Origin: Bin87 sp026710825
GTDB lineage: Bacteria; Chloroflexota; Dehalococcoidia; Lucifugimonadales; UBA3495
Length of the DNA: 64,000 nucleotides
NCBI GenBank assembly: GCA_965232815.1
Contig: OZ247427.1
Span: forward strand, 2,046,001-2,110,000
Reading direction: 5' to 3'
The notes below the pieces were generated by a model. It did not search any database. It was not told where the DNA came from and saw only the letters and a program-made list of their open reading frames with translations. A program made the translations under genes and the position numbers. This document shows positions 9,701 to 17,130 of this stretch, in pieces. The number at the start of each line of letters is the position of its first letter. Position 1 is the first letter of the stretch.

Positions 9701-11407
9701 CACCGTATCCAAGGTATCCGCCTGGTCAGGCGTCAAAACCGACAGCAGTAACGGATGGACGCCGACCTCGTAACCTTCTGTATCCCATTCCAATTCCATG
9801 GCCGTGCTCGAGTTGGCTTCGATAGACACGTCTGATGCTTCTGCCAACAACTCAAACGTGCCGCCGACCATGTAGTGCAATTGCACCATTGCAGTACTAT
9901 CCGAATCATCGGAACTGTGGATGGTCGCCTCGATGCTGAGACGTTCCCCCGCAACTCCAACCAGCGAATCTACGCCGGTGATTTCCAAATCCAACTGCGG
10001 CGGCTGCGCCGGAGTCGGAGTCGGCGTCACGGTCGGCGTGGGCGTATGGGTCGGAGTGACGGTTGGAGTCGGCGTCGCCGTAGCGGTCGGAGTGATGGTA
10101 GGTGTAACCGTTGGAGTAGGGGTGCTCGTGGCAGTAGCCGTCGGGGTATGAGTGGGCGTCACCGTGGCGGTCGGCGTGGGCGTATGGGTCGGAGTGACGG
10201 TTGGAGTCGGCGTCGCCGTAGCGGTCGGAGTGATGGTAGGTGTAACCGTTGGAGTAGGGGTGCTCGTAGCAGTAGTCGTCGGGGTATGAGTGGGCGTCAC
10301 CGTGGCGGTCGGCGTGGGCGTATGGGTCGGAGTCGGCGTGGGAGTGACGGTAGGCGTGGCCGTTGGGGTTGGTGTTTGCGTCGGAGTCGACGTTAAGGTT
10401 GGCGTAACCGTTGGAGTAGGGGTGGTCGTGGCAGTAGCGGTCGGGGTATGAGTGGGCGTCACGGTCGCGGTGGCCGTCGGCGTCGGCGTATTGGTGGGAG
10501 TCGCCGTAGGGGTGACAGTAGGCGTGGCCGTTGGGGTTGGTGTTTGCGTCGGAGTCGATGTTAAGGTTGGCGTAACCGTTGGAGTAGGGGTGGTCGTGGC
10601 GGTAGCCGTAGGAGTATGAGTGGGCGTAACCGTAGCCGTGGCTGTCGGCGTCGGCGTTGGGGATGGGGTGGGGGTAGGCGTAACAGTGGCGGTGGCGGTC
10701 GGAGTATGAGTCGGCGTAACGGTAGCAGTGGCCGTGGGAGTCGGCGTATTCGTCGGCGTTGCAGTGGCCGTCGCTGTGGGGGTGACGGTAGGCGTGGCCG
10801 TTGGGGTTGGCGACGGAGTCGGAGTCGACGTGGGTGGTTCGCTTACCGGGTTTACGATGTTGATCCAGGCGGCAGACGTGTCTGTGTTGTCGGACGACGT
10901 TTTGTCCACAAAGCCGTCTGGTCCGGTGATCGTAATGGTGCCAACTACGTACTCTTCTTGCGTGTTGGGGTGCTCGCCCAAATCCCATCCTACATTGCCG
11001 TAGAAAGTTCCCTCCGCCGCGATGGTGCATCCCTCCAGGCACGCGTCATTGTCTGTCGGATCCCTGTTGTAGATCGTGGCCTCACTGACCGATCCATGAA
11101 ACTCCACCGTCACGTCGACGGCTTGGCAACTGGAGTTGGTGATCTGAAAATAGATGCCGAGGTCATCCTCTGCGGTATAGTCCGGAGGGTCCTTGAACGT
11201 GAAGTCGACCCTGTCGCCCAACCCTTGGATATCGATGCTGACGTTGTCGGAGCACGTCTGCTCTGACAGTTTCGACGCCGGCAATGGGATTGGATCGTTT
11301 CCCTGTCCCACGGCAGCCGCAGAGGAGAAAAATGCCGGCGCTATCGCCAGCGCCGCTACAATCCCTACCGGGATTGCGACCAAGACCCATCTCAGGCCTG
11401 TGGACAC
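6716..11407 (-). CDS. Giant secreted Thr/Pro-linker and CARDB-repeat surface protein
   Basis: The 1563-residue protein starts at a GTG with a signal-like hydrophobic helix (about residues 6-34). A globular beta domain reaches about 190, then a low-complexity linker of TPT/TAT repeats covers about 192-467. A second beta domain (467-610) and a short Thr-Pro linker (611-656) lead into an array of Ig-like CARDB domains to the C-terminus (pattern 'pv.Gd.v.itv.v.N.G...g...v.l.f', 'f.Wkt..y..G.h...'). Two consecutive units are nearly identical at DNA level with a 714-bp (238-residue) period. Such proteins are usually cell-surface stalks, adhesins or S-layer components; there is no visible catalytic or sorting motif. 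It is 23 bp downstream of another secreted gene, probably in one operon. Confidence 0.8.
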   Translation of the reverse strand: MSTGLRWVLVAIPVGIVAALAIAPAFFSSAAAVGQGNDPIPLPASKLSEQTCSDNVSIDIQGLGDRVDFTFKDPPDYTAEDDLGIYFQITNSSCQAVDVTVEFHGSVSEATIYNRDPTDNDACLEGCTIAAEGTFYGNVGWDLGEHPNTQEEYVVGTITITGPDGFVDKTSSDNTDTSAAWINIVNPVSEPPTSTPTPSPTPTATPTVTPTATATATPTNTPTPTATATVTPTHTPTATATVTPTPTPSPTPTPTATATVTPTHTPTATATTTPTPTVTPTLTSTPTQTPTPTATPTVTPTATPTNTPTPTATATVTPTHTPTATATTTPTPTVTPTLTSTPTQTPTPTATPTVTPTPTPTHTPTPTATVTPTHTPTTTATSTPTPTVTPTITPTATATPTPTVTPTHTPTPTATVTPTHTPTATATSTPTPTVTPTITPTATATPTPTVTPTHTPTPTVTPTPTPAQPPQLDLEITGVDSLVGVAGERLSIEATIHSSDDSDSTAMVQLHYMVGGTFELLAEASDVSIEANSSTAMELEWDTEGYEVGVHPLLLSVLTPDQADTLDTVSFDAWLVSVDAVSVFVLIGGAQKTSGSIVGLVAKPSIATPPIYPPTATATPSPTPTATGTPTATPTITPTVTLTPTPTPTPTATPPPIIDAEIIGVSSEPSGSAVQGQSVEILVTVVNNGNAGGQIPVRLSFPSPDKLPETITMRIPAGQTATANFTWKTRNYNVGAHSLRAELILENNTTTGLTESEITVHLLAPTISAIIEEISIDPELPVVGEPVLVSVAVRNESLVSANVPVTLHFPSARKQPETRKPYAEPGETVYAEFTWRTSNYGPGDHEFRVSVPGGERTFTAALTAPTVDFRVVETYGPSPDAPIVQGDWVDISALVRNAGPQEGRATVMLRDVSRGRVMYSESVELQAHESRVVDFTWKTMRYQTGAYRWQVEVDADNDTNRGNNVGQMGTATIVADRDITIGHGGSSPHAQKLGRLSKPVLPATPHFSRGAISWTPNEPVVGDAVTITVEISNHGGQAGRLPVTLHFPSEGKQPETRRPYLDAGATATVTFIWRTSRYEPGIHSFRIETAPSSETFSIELLPPTVDFEVVETYGPSPDTPVVQGDWVDISALVRNAGPHEGRATVMLRDVSHGRVMYSERVDLQAHESRVVGFTWKTMRYQTGAYRWQVEVDADNDTNQGNDVGQMGATTIVADRDITIGHGGSSPNAQMLVRLSKPALPATPNFSSGAISWTPREPVVGDAVSITVEISNHGGQAGSLPVTLHFPSEDKQPETRRPHVDAGATATVTFIWRTSRYEPGLHFFRIETAPSSETFSIELLPPTVDFEVVEIYAPNPAYPIVKGDWAEVAAFVRNNGQYGGRATISLWDTTHDRLMYEDSISLEAGESGVVEFTWKTLRYELGEHILQIKAEAQYDIDPANNRSDLAPAEILTNRNITVGFGGRDHVPTAPGPIKEVRLGLYGEYPSNIVALNGVTSVYGEQGIALVEALGGNMAPQNGRFTGTPAGSNQREFELTPVMCAAIQWLTAGWITPRAGCPGVWALVR
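7361..8788 (-). repeat. Two tandem 714-bp units inside the CARDB gene
   Basis: The same sequence landmarks recur at 7361, 8075 and 8789 (TTCAACCACT or TTCCACCACT followed by the same coding context), an exact spacing of 714 bp. The two full units are highly similar at nucleotide level over long stretches, with the third boundary diverging quickly, which points to a recent in-frame duplication of a CARDB pair. Confidence 0.85.
9440..9580 (-). repeat. Short Thr/Pro-encoding low-complexity tract
   Basis: This minisatellite-like tract encodes about 46 residues of alternating Thr-Pro and Thr-Ala (residues about 611-656 of the CARDB protein). It is the shorter of two linkers in the same gene. Confidence 0.7.
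10005..10830 (-). repeat. Long Thr/Pro-encoding minisatellite with internal duplications
   Basis: About 825 bp of degenerate short repeats encode a roughly 275-residue TPT/TAT linker. Longer exact duplications are embedded: a unit recurs at 10044 and 10182 (138-bp period), and another at about 10361 and 10529 (168-bp period). All periods are multiples of three, so the reading frame is preserved. Linker length probably varies between strains. Confidence 0.8.
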
Positions 11408-11430
11408 GGAAAGCCTGCGTATCGGCTGGT

Positions 11431-12423
11431 CTAGGGCCGGTCGTACAGCAGCATTACCACGCCAATGGCGACATTATCCGATGGGCCGTCGATCCTCACC
11501 CTGTGGAGGCTGGTACGTTCAACATCACGTGAGAGCGCAATATCGGCTGAATTCAGTGGCTTGTCTGCGGTAGCCGAAACAATGTTCTTCCCGTCCACCG
11601 ATAGATTCGACGTGGCGCTGCTGCCCACATCGACTTGCTCGGTCATCACCAGCGCCGCCGATGCATGCACGAGGGATATGGTGTACGGCACCACGAACTT
11701 GATCTCATCCTGCGTTCCGTTCTCGGACACCCCGCTGAAAAGCACAAACGAATCGCATTGTCCGCATGTCCAATCGTAGTAATCGACGTCGGATGGGTTG
11801 ACGCCTCCGGTGGCTTGGTCTTGAGCTTTCAACACTTCATCGATCGCGATCACCAGCAAATTCCGTTCCAGGCCTTGCTGGGTTTTAGGATCATTGATCG
11901 TCGCTCCGTCCGCGTCGCTATGCTTCCAGATCGCTGCCGCCGGTCTGTCGTGCCGAAGATAGGCGACTATCCATCCCTGGTCGTCGAAATAAACGCTCAC
12001 ATTCTCGACCGGAGCGGGACCAATCTCAGCTGCCCGCATGGGAAGTTCAACAATGCCGAAGTTGAGACCCAAATCGACCAGCTTGCCTTCACCCTTGATC
12101 GATCCCGAATCCTGCGCAGACGTCAATTTATCGACAATCACCTCCACATCGAGGCGCGGGTCGGACCCTCCACCTGACCGTGAGTTGGCTCTGGTGTAAG
12201 CGGAGATTCCGGCATCCTCCTCTCGGAATGCCGTGTTCGGGTCGGGCTCAGCAGCCGCAACACCGGATGGCGCGGATAATGGGAGAACCGTAACGTCCTC
12301 GGCGCTGGCCGCCTTGCCGTCGGCTACTTGAGCTGACGGGAGCCAAATTACCGCTGTTAACAGGATGACGAGCACCCATAGCATTAAGTTGCATTTATGG
12401 TGAATATTAAATTGATTTAACAT
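11431..12423 (-). CDS. Secreted protein of unknown function, co-transcribed with the CARDB surface protein
   Basis: The 330-residue protein has a hydrophobic export segment (LMLWVLVILLTAVIWLP) near its N-terminus. The rest is soluble and acidic, with one CxxC (DWTCGQCDSF) about two thirds along. I do not recognise the family. The start is set by the promoter: a near-consensus TTGACA-17-TATATT lies at 12434-12462, so a GTG at 12453 would be inside the promoter. The ATG at 12423 lies about 4 nt after the expected transcription start, with no Shine-Dalgarno sequence, so the message is probably leaderless. It ends 23 bp before the GTG of the CARDB gene and is the first gene of that operon. It may assist assembly or be a partner subunit of the surface structure; that is inference. 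Confidence 0.65.
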   Translation of the reverse strand: MLNQFNIHHKCNLMLWVLVILLTAVIWLPSAQVADGKAASAEDVTVLPLSAPSGVAAAEPDPNTAFREEDAGISAYTRANSRSGGGSDPRLDVEVIVDKLTSAQDSGSIKGEGKLVDLGLNFGIVELPMRAAEIGPAPVENVSVYFDDQGWIVAYLRHDRPAAAIWKHSDADGATINDPKTQQGLERNLLVIAIDEVLKAQDQATGGVNPSDVDYYDWTCGQCDSFVLFSGVSENGTQDEIKFVVPYTISLVHASAALVMTEQVDVGSSATSNLSVDGKNIVSATADKPLNSADIALSRDVERTSLHRVRIDGPSDNVAIGVVMLLYDRP

Positions 12424-12433
12424 AACGCGGGCG

Positions 12434-12462
12434 AATATATCGCCATCATTCACTTATGTCAA
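12434..12462 (-). promoter_or_regulatory. Near-consensus sigma-70 promoter for the secreted-protein operon
   Basis: Reading the minus strand, TTGACA (12462-12457), a 17-nt spacer and TATATT (12439-12434) match the vegetative consensus at 11 of 12 positions with optimal spacing. The ATG follows 10 nt after the -10 box. Confidence 0.75.
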
Positions 12463-12814
12463 TACGTCGATATGAACTTTGGTGAGCAAACGTACACAGG
12501 CATAACAATCCCCATTGTCGTGCTCACTATCTTGACATGTTAGTAGTGCCAATAACCTGGGTAATATATACTAGTAATGTCCACCCCTATGAATCCCACT
12601 GATTGCTGTAGAAACCCGCCCCACGGTTCCGGTCCTGACAACAGCGCCCACCGGACGAATTGGCCATTAAGGCAAACGGCGTCGCTGATCAATCCAGCCT
12701 CACAGGATACGAACCCCAGCAGTGGGCTCATCCAATCGGCGCTGGCGGTCGCACATATGCGGCGTCAGGAATGTGCCTAAGCAGCGGCCCACCGAGGTAT
12801 GCGGTAGCCAGGCA
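12463..12814. other. Intergenic stretch without a supported gene
   Basis: The roughly 350 bp between the operon promoter and the terminator of the pro operon have AT-rich patches (around 12565-12580) and only short open frames on both strands with no protein-like character. I see nothing else in it. Confidence 0.5.
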
Positions 12815-12844
12815 GCAAAAAAGGGAACCACGATGGATTCCCCC
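12815..12844 (-). terminator. Intrinsic terminator of the proB-proA operon
   Basis: On the minus strand a GGGAA-type stem (12823-12829 pairing with 12835-12842, one bulged base, 5-nt loop) is followed by six T residues (12822-12817). It lies 30 bp beyond the stop of the last gene of the minus-strand operon. Confidence 0.7.
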
Positions 12845-12873
12845 AACGAAGATGCAATCGTCCCAGCGAATGT

Positions 12874-13224
12874 TCAGGCGCCTCCGGGCGGAGGGAATGG
12901 CCCGTGGCCCCGTCCGTTGCCGTTACCGTTGCCCCCGTAGGAGTCGTAGTCCGTATCGCTGAACACCCTTATCTCGGTGCCCTGGAATACGTGATACATA
13001 TGCGCGTCCCGCTCGGTGCCTACCGTGTTCAGCATGTCGGCGTCTATGTCCGAAATGATCTCCTCGATCTGCTCCGGCGTGACCCTCTGGTCCACCGCGA
13101 TCGCGATGTGAGCGATCCCGGGCATGAAGTGGGTGTCGATTCGACCCACCGTGGTATCCCCGTCAAGGATCAGGTACGCTTCTGAGTGCGCGGTGCGAAC
13201 TTCCCGTTCGTAGTCGTAGGGCAT
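12874..13224 (-). CDS. Small conserved protein of unknown function downstream of proA
   Basis: The 116-residue protein begins MPYDYEREVRTAHSEAYLIL. It has a compact alpha/beta core (residues about 15-90: GDTTVGRIDTHF, IAHIAIAVDQ, EQIEEIISDID), followed by a Gly/Asn-rich and Pro-rich tail (GGNGNGNGRGHGPFPPPGG) that looks disordered. I do not recognise a named family. The Met at 13224 is preferred over 13266: it has an AGGGAG/GAGGG stretch upstream and avoids overlap with proA. It is the last gene before an intrinsic terminator and so probably belongs to the proline operon; a link to proline synthesis is only positional. Confidence 0.65.
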   Translation of the reverse strand: MPYDYEREVRTAHSEAYLILDGDTTVGRIDTHFMPGIAHIAIAVDQRVTPEQIEEIISDIDADMLNTVGTERDAHMYHVFQGTEIRVFSDTDYDSYGGNGNGNGRGHGPFPPPGGA

Positions 13225-13234
13225 GGAGACGCCC

Positions 13235-14521
13235 TCACTCCCTGACTTGCCCGGTGCCCCGGACAATCCACTTGTACGTCGTCAACTCGCGCAATCCCAG
13301 CGGGCCGCGGGCATGAAACTTCTGCGTGCTTATGCCCACCTCCGCGCCCAGCCCAAACTGGGACCCGTCGGTGAATCGCGTGCTCGTGTTGTGGTACACC
13401 GCCGCGGCGTCCACCTCGTTGAGGAACCGTTGCGCCGCCTCCGTGTCCTCTGTGACGATCGCCTCCGAGTGCCCCGAGCCGTAGGTCTCGATGTGCTGCA
13501 GAGCGTCGTCCAGGCTGTCCACCACTCGCACCGACGCGATTAGCGCGAGGAACTCTTGCCCGAAATCCTCCTCCTGGGCCGGCACCAGGTTCATTCCTTC
13601 CCCTGGCCCCAGGATGCTCAACGCCCGGTGGTCGCAGCGCATCTCCACGCCCGCCCCGTTCAATTGCGCGGCGATCTCAGGCAGGCAGCGCGACGCCGCC
13701 TCAGTGTGCACCAGCACCGTGTCCATCGCATTGCACACCGTGGGCCGTTGCACCTTGGCGTTGTACACGATATTGGCCGCCATTTCAGAGTCCGCGTCGC
13801 GGTCGACATAGGTGTGACACACGCCCACTCCGCCCGTTACCACCGGCATCTCGGCCTTCTCCGCCACGAAATTGATCAGGCCGGTGCCGCCCCTCGGCAC
13901 CAACAGGTTGATGTATTGTTTCATCCCGAGGATGACGTCCACCAGGGCGCGGTCCGTGTCGTCCACAAACTGCACCGACTCGGTGGGCAATCCCGCTTCG
14001 CCGATGGCCCGGTGAATCAACGACACGAGGGCCATGTTCGACCGCAGGGTTTCCTTGCCGCCGCGCAGGAAGCACGCGTTTCCCGATTTCAACGCCAGGG
14101 AAACTATGTCCGTGGTGACATTGGGTCGGCTTTCGTAGATGCTGGCAATCACTCCCAATGGAGTCCGCCGCTTCTCCACCTCCAGCCCGTTTGGCAATAC
14201 AAAAGACTCGATCAGTTCGCCCACCGGGTCGGGAAGACTCGCCACGCTCCTGACGTCGGACGCCATGCCGCTAAGACGGTCCGGATTCAGGAGCAACCGG
14301 TCCAGAAACGCCGCGTCGATCCCGGCGGCTTCAGCGTCTCTGTAATCGGCAGCATTGGCCTCCAGCACCGGCCCCTGCTCCGTTTCCAAAGCGCGGGCGA
14401 TGTTTTCCAGCGCGTGGTTCCGCGCGTCGGAAGACGTACGCCCCAGCTTGGCCGACGCCCGTTGGGCGGCCTCGCCCTGTTCATAAATTCGTTCAGCAGC
14501 GGAATTCACGACGTCCCCCAA
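13235..14521 (-). CDS. proA: Gamma-glutamyl phosphate reductase (ProA)
   Basis: The 428-residue protein has the full ProA length. It catalyses the NADPH-dependent reduction of glutamyl-5-phosphate to glutamate-5-semialdehyde, the second step of proline synthesis, in the cytoplasm. Family marks seen are KRRTPLGVIASIYESRPNVT, the cofactor-region stretch GNACFLRGGKE, the segment RPTVCNAMDTVLVH that carries the catalytic Cys, and the C-terminal FGLGAEVGISTQKFHARGPLGL. The frame opens with a TTG at 14521, immediately after the proB stop; a GTG four codons later (14509), behind a GGGGGA stretch, is an equally good start and gives 424 residues. Either way it is translationally coupled to proB. Confidence 0.95.
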   Translation of the reverse strand: MGDVVNSAAERIYEQGEAAQRASAKLGRTSSDARNHALENIARALETEQGPVLEANAADYRDAEAAGIDAAFLDRLLLNPDRLSGMASDVRSVASLPDPVGELIESFVLPNGLEVEKRRTPLGVIASIYESRPNVTTDIVSLALKSGNACFLRGGKETLRSNMALVSLIHRAIGEAGLPTESVQFVDDTDRALVDVILGMKQYINLLVPRGGTGLINFVAEKAEMPVVTGGVGVCHTYVDRDADSEMAANIVYNAKVQRPTVCNAMDTVLVHTEAASRCLPEIAAQLNGAGVEMRCDHRALSILGPGEGMNLVPAQEEDFGQEFLALIASVRVVDSLDDALQHIETYGSGHSEAIVTEDTEAAQRFLNEVDAAAVYHNTSTRFTDGSQFGLGAEVGISTQKFHARGPLGLRELTTYKWIVRGTGQVRE

Positions 14522-15733
14522 TCAGAGCAGAACCAGGTTGTTTCTGTGCACCACTTCTTGTCCGTAGTGGTAGCCCAGCGTTTCCACGATGCGGTCAGAT
14601 CTTATGCCGCGGATCCGGTCCACGGCGCTGTTCGAGTAATTGGCGATCCCGCAGGCCACGTGAAATCCGGCAGAATCGCAGATGTATATGATGTCGCCGC
14701 GCTCAAAATTGCCCACCACGCTCTGCACGCCAGCCGGCAACAGGCTCACTCCGTTCCTGCGCAGCGCGGACACCGCTCCGTCATCCACCACCACTTGACC
14801 CCAGGCCCCGTCTCCTACGCAGCTTAGCATCCACCGCTTGCGGGCCTCCAACTTGCTGCTGGCCGGCCGGAAGAACGTTCCCACCGGTTCACCTCTCGCT
14901 GCCCGCACCACTACGTCGGGGTCTCGCCCCCGACAGATGCTCATGGCGATGCCGGAGGTGGTCACCAGCCGGGCCGCGTCAAGTTTGGTGGGCATCCCGC
15001 CCCGGGCCCATGCGTTCCGGTGTTCCCCCGCCATGGCGATCACCCGGTCGTCTACAAAGTCCACCGTGTCAATCCGTGTCGCCGTCGGATCCGATTTGGG
15101 GTCGGCGGTATAGAGGCCGTCCACGTCCGAGAGAATCACCAACAGGTCGGCGTCGATCAACGTGGCGATCAGCGACGAAAGCCGGTCGTTGTCCCCGAAC
15201 ACTTCTCCAATCTCGTCCGCCGCCACCACGTCATTCTCGTTCAGGATGGGGATTATCCCCAGGTCCAGCAGGGACAGCAGAGTGTTTTTAATGTTCAGGT
15301 ACGCTTGCCGTTGCGCCAGGTCTTTGATGGTCAGCAAAACCTGGGACACTACCACACCGTGCTGCTCGAACATCCCGGTGTAGGTGGACATCAGCCTGCT
15401 CTGCCCCAGGGCCGCCAGCACCTGTCGGGTGGGGATGTCGGGAACCGCCGGGACCGCCACTCGCTCAGCCAGTGCCTGCCGACCCGCCGCGATCGCCCCG
15501 GAGGTCACCAGCACTACCTGTACCCCTCCGGGGTCTGCCAGTCGCGCCATCTGGTCCACCAGGCTCGCCATCACCTCCGTATCCACACCGTCCCGAGAAT
15601 TCCCGCCGGCCAGCACGTTGGTGCCTGCTTTCACCACGATGCGTCGATACGCAGGCTCCGCGTCTTGATCGGAATGCAGGCCAACGGCGGCGCGCGTTGA
15701 CGAATATATGGGCGAATGCGGTGTTCCGGACAT
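14522..15733 (-). CDS. proB: Glutamate 5-kinase with PUA domain (ProB)
   Basis: The 403-residue protein catalyses ATP-dependent phosphorylation of glutamate, the first and usually feedback-inhibited step of proline synthesis. The amino-acid kinase domain begins RRIVVKAGTNVLAGG (about residue 30) and contains VVLVTSGAIAAGR, IPILNENDVVAADE, FGDNDRLSSLIATLIDADLLVILSDVDGLYT, and GGMPTKLDAARL. A C-terminal PUA domain covers about 305-390. The 30-residue N-terminal extension before the kinase core is longer than usual, so initiation could be internal. It is followed directly by proA. An extended -10 promoter lies 33 bp upstream. Confidence 0.95.
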   Translation of the reverse strand: MSGTPHSPIYSSTRAAVGLHSDQDAEPAYRRIVVKAGTNVLAGGNSRDGVDTEVMASLVDQMARLADPGGVQVVLVTSGAIAAGRQALAERVAVPAVPDIPTRQVLAALGQSRLMSTYTGMFEQHGVVVSQVLLTIKDLAQRQAYLNIKNTLLSLLDLGIIPILNENDVVAADEIGEVFGDNDRLSSLIATLIDADLLVILSDVDGLYTADPKSDPTATRIDTVDFVDDRVIAMAGEHRNAWARGGMPTKLDAARLVTTSGIAMSICRGRDPDVVVRAARGEPVGTFFRPASSKLEARKRWMLSCVGDGAWGQVVVDDGAVSALRRNGVSLLPAGVQSVVGNFERGDIIYICDSAGFHVACGIANYSNSAVDRIRGIRSDRIVETLGYHYGQEVVHRNNLVLL

Positions 15734-15765
15734 GGGACGGGTGCGACCCCAGGCAATATATGTGA

Positions 15766-15774
15766 ATTATATCA
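15766..15774 (-). promoter_or_regulatory. Extended -10 promoter for proBA
   Basis: On the minus strand the sequence TGATATAAT is a perfect -10 hexamer with the TGN extension. No good -35 is seen at 17 nt. The implied 5' untranslated region is about 25 nt. Confidence 0.6.
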
Positions 15775-16149
15775 CTCACCCATTCCATCAACCGACGCGA
15801 GACTATTCATGGTGAAACTGGCGAACCCGGAGCGGACGAAGAATCTCCAATCAGCCGCGAGCGGGACTCTAGGCGGAGACGCAACGAAAACCGTAACACA
15901 GAGTGGGCGGCCTGTCCCGTGTATCGGGTGTACGCACAAACGCAGCAGAGCCAACGCCCGCTCCCGTCAACTGCATAACGACCCTCCCTGGATCCCAGGG
16001 CCTTGCGATTATCGGTCTGAACCGGCCAAACCGTCATTCCCAAGAGCCGCACGCCGGAATCCAGAAGGCGCCGGCGTTACCGAACGCTGGCGGCAGCATG
16101 ACGTTCCCGGTTTCCGGATCAAGTCCGGAACGAGAGGTTGAGGGCATGG
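15775..16149. other. Intergenic region with two hairpin repeats
   Basis: About 375 bp without a supported gene. It holds two members of the dispersed GGATTCC/GGAATGAC hairpin family: one in reverse orientation at about 16032-16062, and a perfect TTCCGGA/TCCGGAA hairpin at 16112-16130. Confidence 0.55.
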
Positions 16150-16509
16150 CTAGGGTGCCGGGGCGGGGAGGTCCCAGCCAAGGAGTTCGCAATAGCGGTC
16201 TTTGCTGGCCCAAGGGAGGAGGCCGAGGACGATGGCGCCGGGATCGGGGACGTCCCCCTGGCGTCGGGTGTCGTTGAGGTAGCGGCCGAGGCTGGCGAAG
16301 GTGGGCAGGCGGAAGCCGGCTTTGGCGATGCTCCCGATGACGTCGGAGGGTTCGGGTGGTTCTGAGGGATCCCACTCATCGGCGACGGCCTCGGCGATGC
16401 GGCGGAGTTTGATGATGGCGAGTTCGGGGGCGAACCTACGCTTGAGGGCGGCGACGCGGCGGCGCAGTTGGGAGATGGTCAAGGGTAATACCTCAGACTG
16501 AGGGGTCAT
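16150..16509 (-). CDS. Small helical protein of unknown function
   Basis: This 119-residue frame (ATG at 16509) starts with a basic helical segment (ISQLRRRVAALKRRFAPELA) followed by an acidic helix (RIAEAVADEWDP), then GFRLPTFASLGRYLNDTR and LPWASKDRYCELLGW. The pattern looks like real protein, and from memory similar small proteins recur in Dehalococcoidia genomes; I know no function. The frame extends upstream to 16584, but that part is repeat-like sequence and probably untranslated. It stands alone between the proB promoter region and mfd. Moderate confidence because it lies in a repeat-rich intergenic region. Confidence 0.5.
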   Translation of the reverse strand: MTPQSEVLPLTISQLRRRVAALKRRFAPELAIIKLRRIAEAVADEWDPSEPPEPSDVIGSIAKAGFRLPTFASLGRYLNDTRRQGDVPDPGAIVLGLLPWASKDRYCELLGWDLPAPAP

Positions 16510-17017
16510 CGATGGACGGGACGGGATGGGCCGGATGGGCATGATGGACGGGATTTGATGGGTTTTCCGCTCATTTCCGGTCATTTCCGCTCATTTGAGC
16601 AGGGCTAGGAGCGGGTGGCGGGGGTGGAATGGGGGCGGAGAGTGAGGTTTTGGGGGAGATATTGATGGTTTTGACGGGCCGGTGGGAGGGTTTGGCGGAG
16701 CGGGGTTGGGATGGTTCGCGATTGTCAGAATCAGGATTGCGGATGCCGCATTTGAGTTGGGCGGTTGGACACTTAGATGGTAAGGATATTGGGATGGTCG
16801 GGACAAGGGGGAATTGTCACCGGGCCTTTCGATTGCCGCCAGACCAAGCAAATGTGTGGCACCCAGCGCGGTTCTGCCGACACCGTCCGCTCGTGGTTCG
16901 ATCCGCCAGAGGCGGACCTGCGGCTGCTCCCGCCGCGGGCGGACGTTCCGCACCATGAGCGGACTGGGTCGGCAGCATGTAAATGATCGAAAGGCCCTGG
17001 CCTGGATCCATTTCGTG
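16510..17017. other. Repeat-rich intergenic region upstream of mfd
   Basis: About 500 bp with no supported gene. It includes GATGGACGGGAT-type direct repeats (16510-16560), a short direct repeat of a TTTCCGCTCA type (16563-16598), and a CACCATGAGCGGAC element near 16951 that also occurs near 24212 and 39167. Confidence 0.5.
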
Positions 17018-17047
17018 TTGAATCGGCGTTGCAACGTAGCGTAGAAT
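17018..17047 (+). promoter_or_regulatory. Promoter candidate for mfd
   Basis: TTGAAT (17018-17023), an 18-nt spacer and TAGAAT (17042-17047) precede mfd by about 84 bp. Confidence 0.45.
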
Positions 17048-17130
17048 CATTGCACGGGGCTGTCCGACGGTCAGTCCCGTCTCGGCGTGTGCCGCCGGCC
17101 GAGTAATGTAATCTGGCAAGTGGGAAACAT

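Noticed and set aside
9906..11042. 378-residue frame with HADRDADS-type repeats
   Set aside because: It is the shifted-frame reading of the Thr-Pro linker minisatellite of the CARDB gene.
12540..12731. 63-residue minus-strand protein in the intergenic gap
   Set aside because: No ribosome site or protein-like pattern, and it lies outside any operon.
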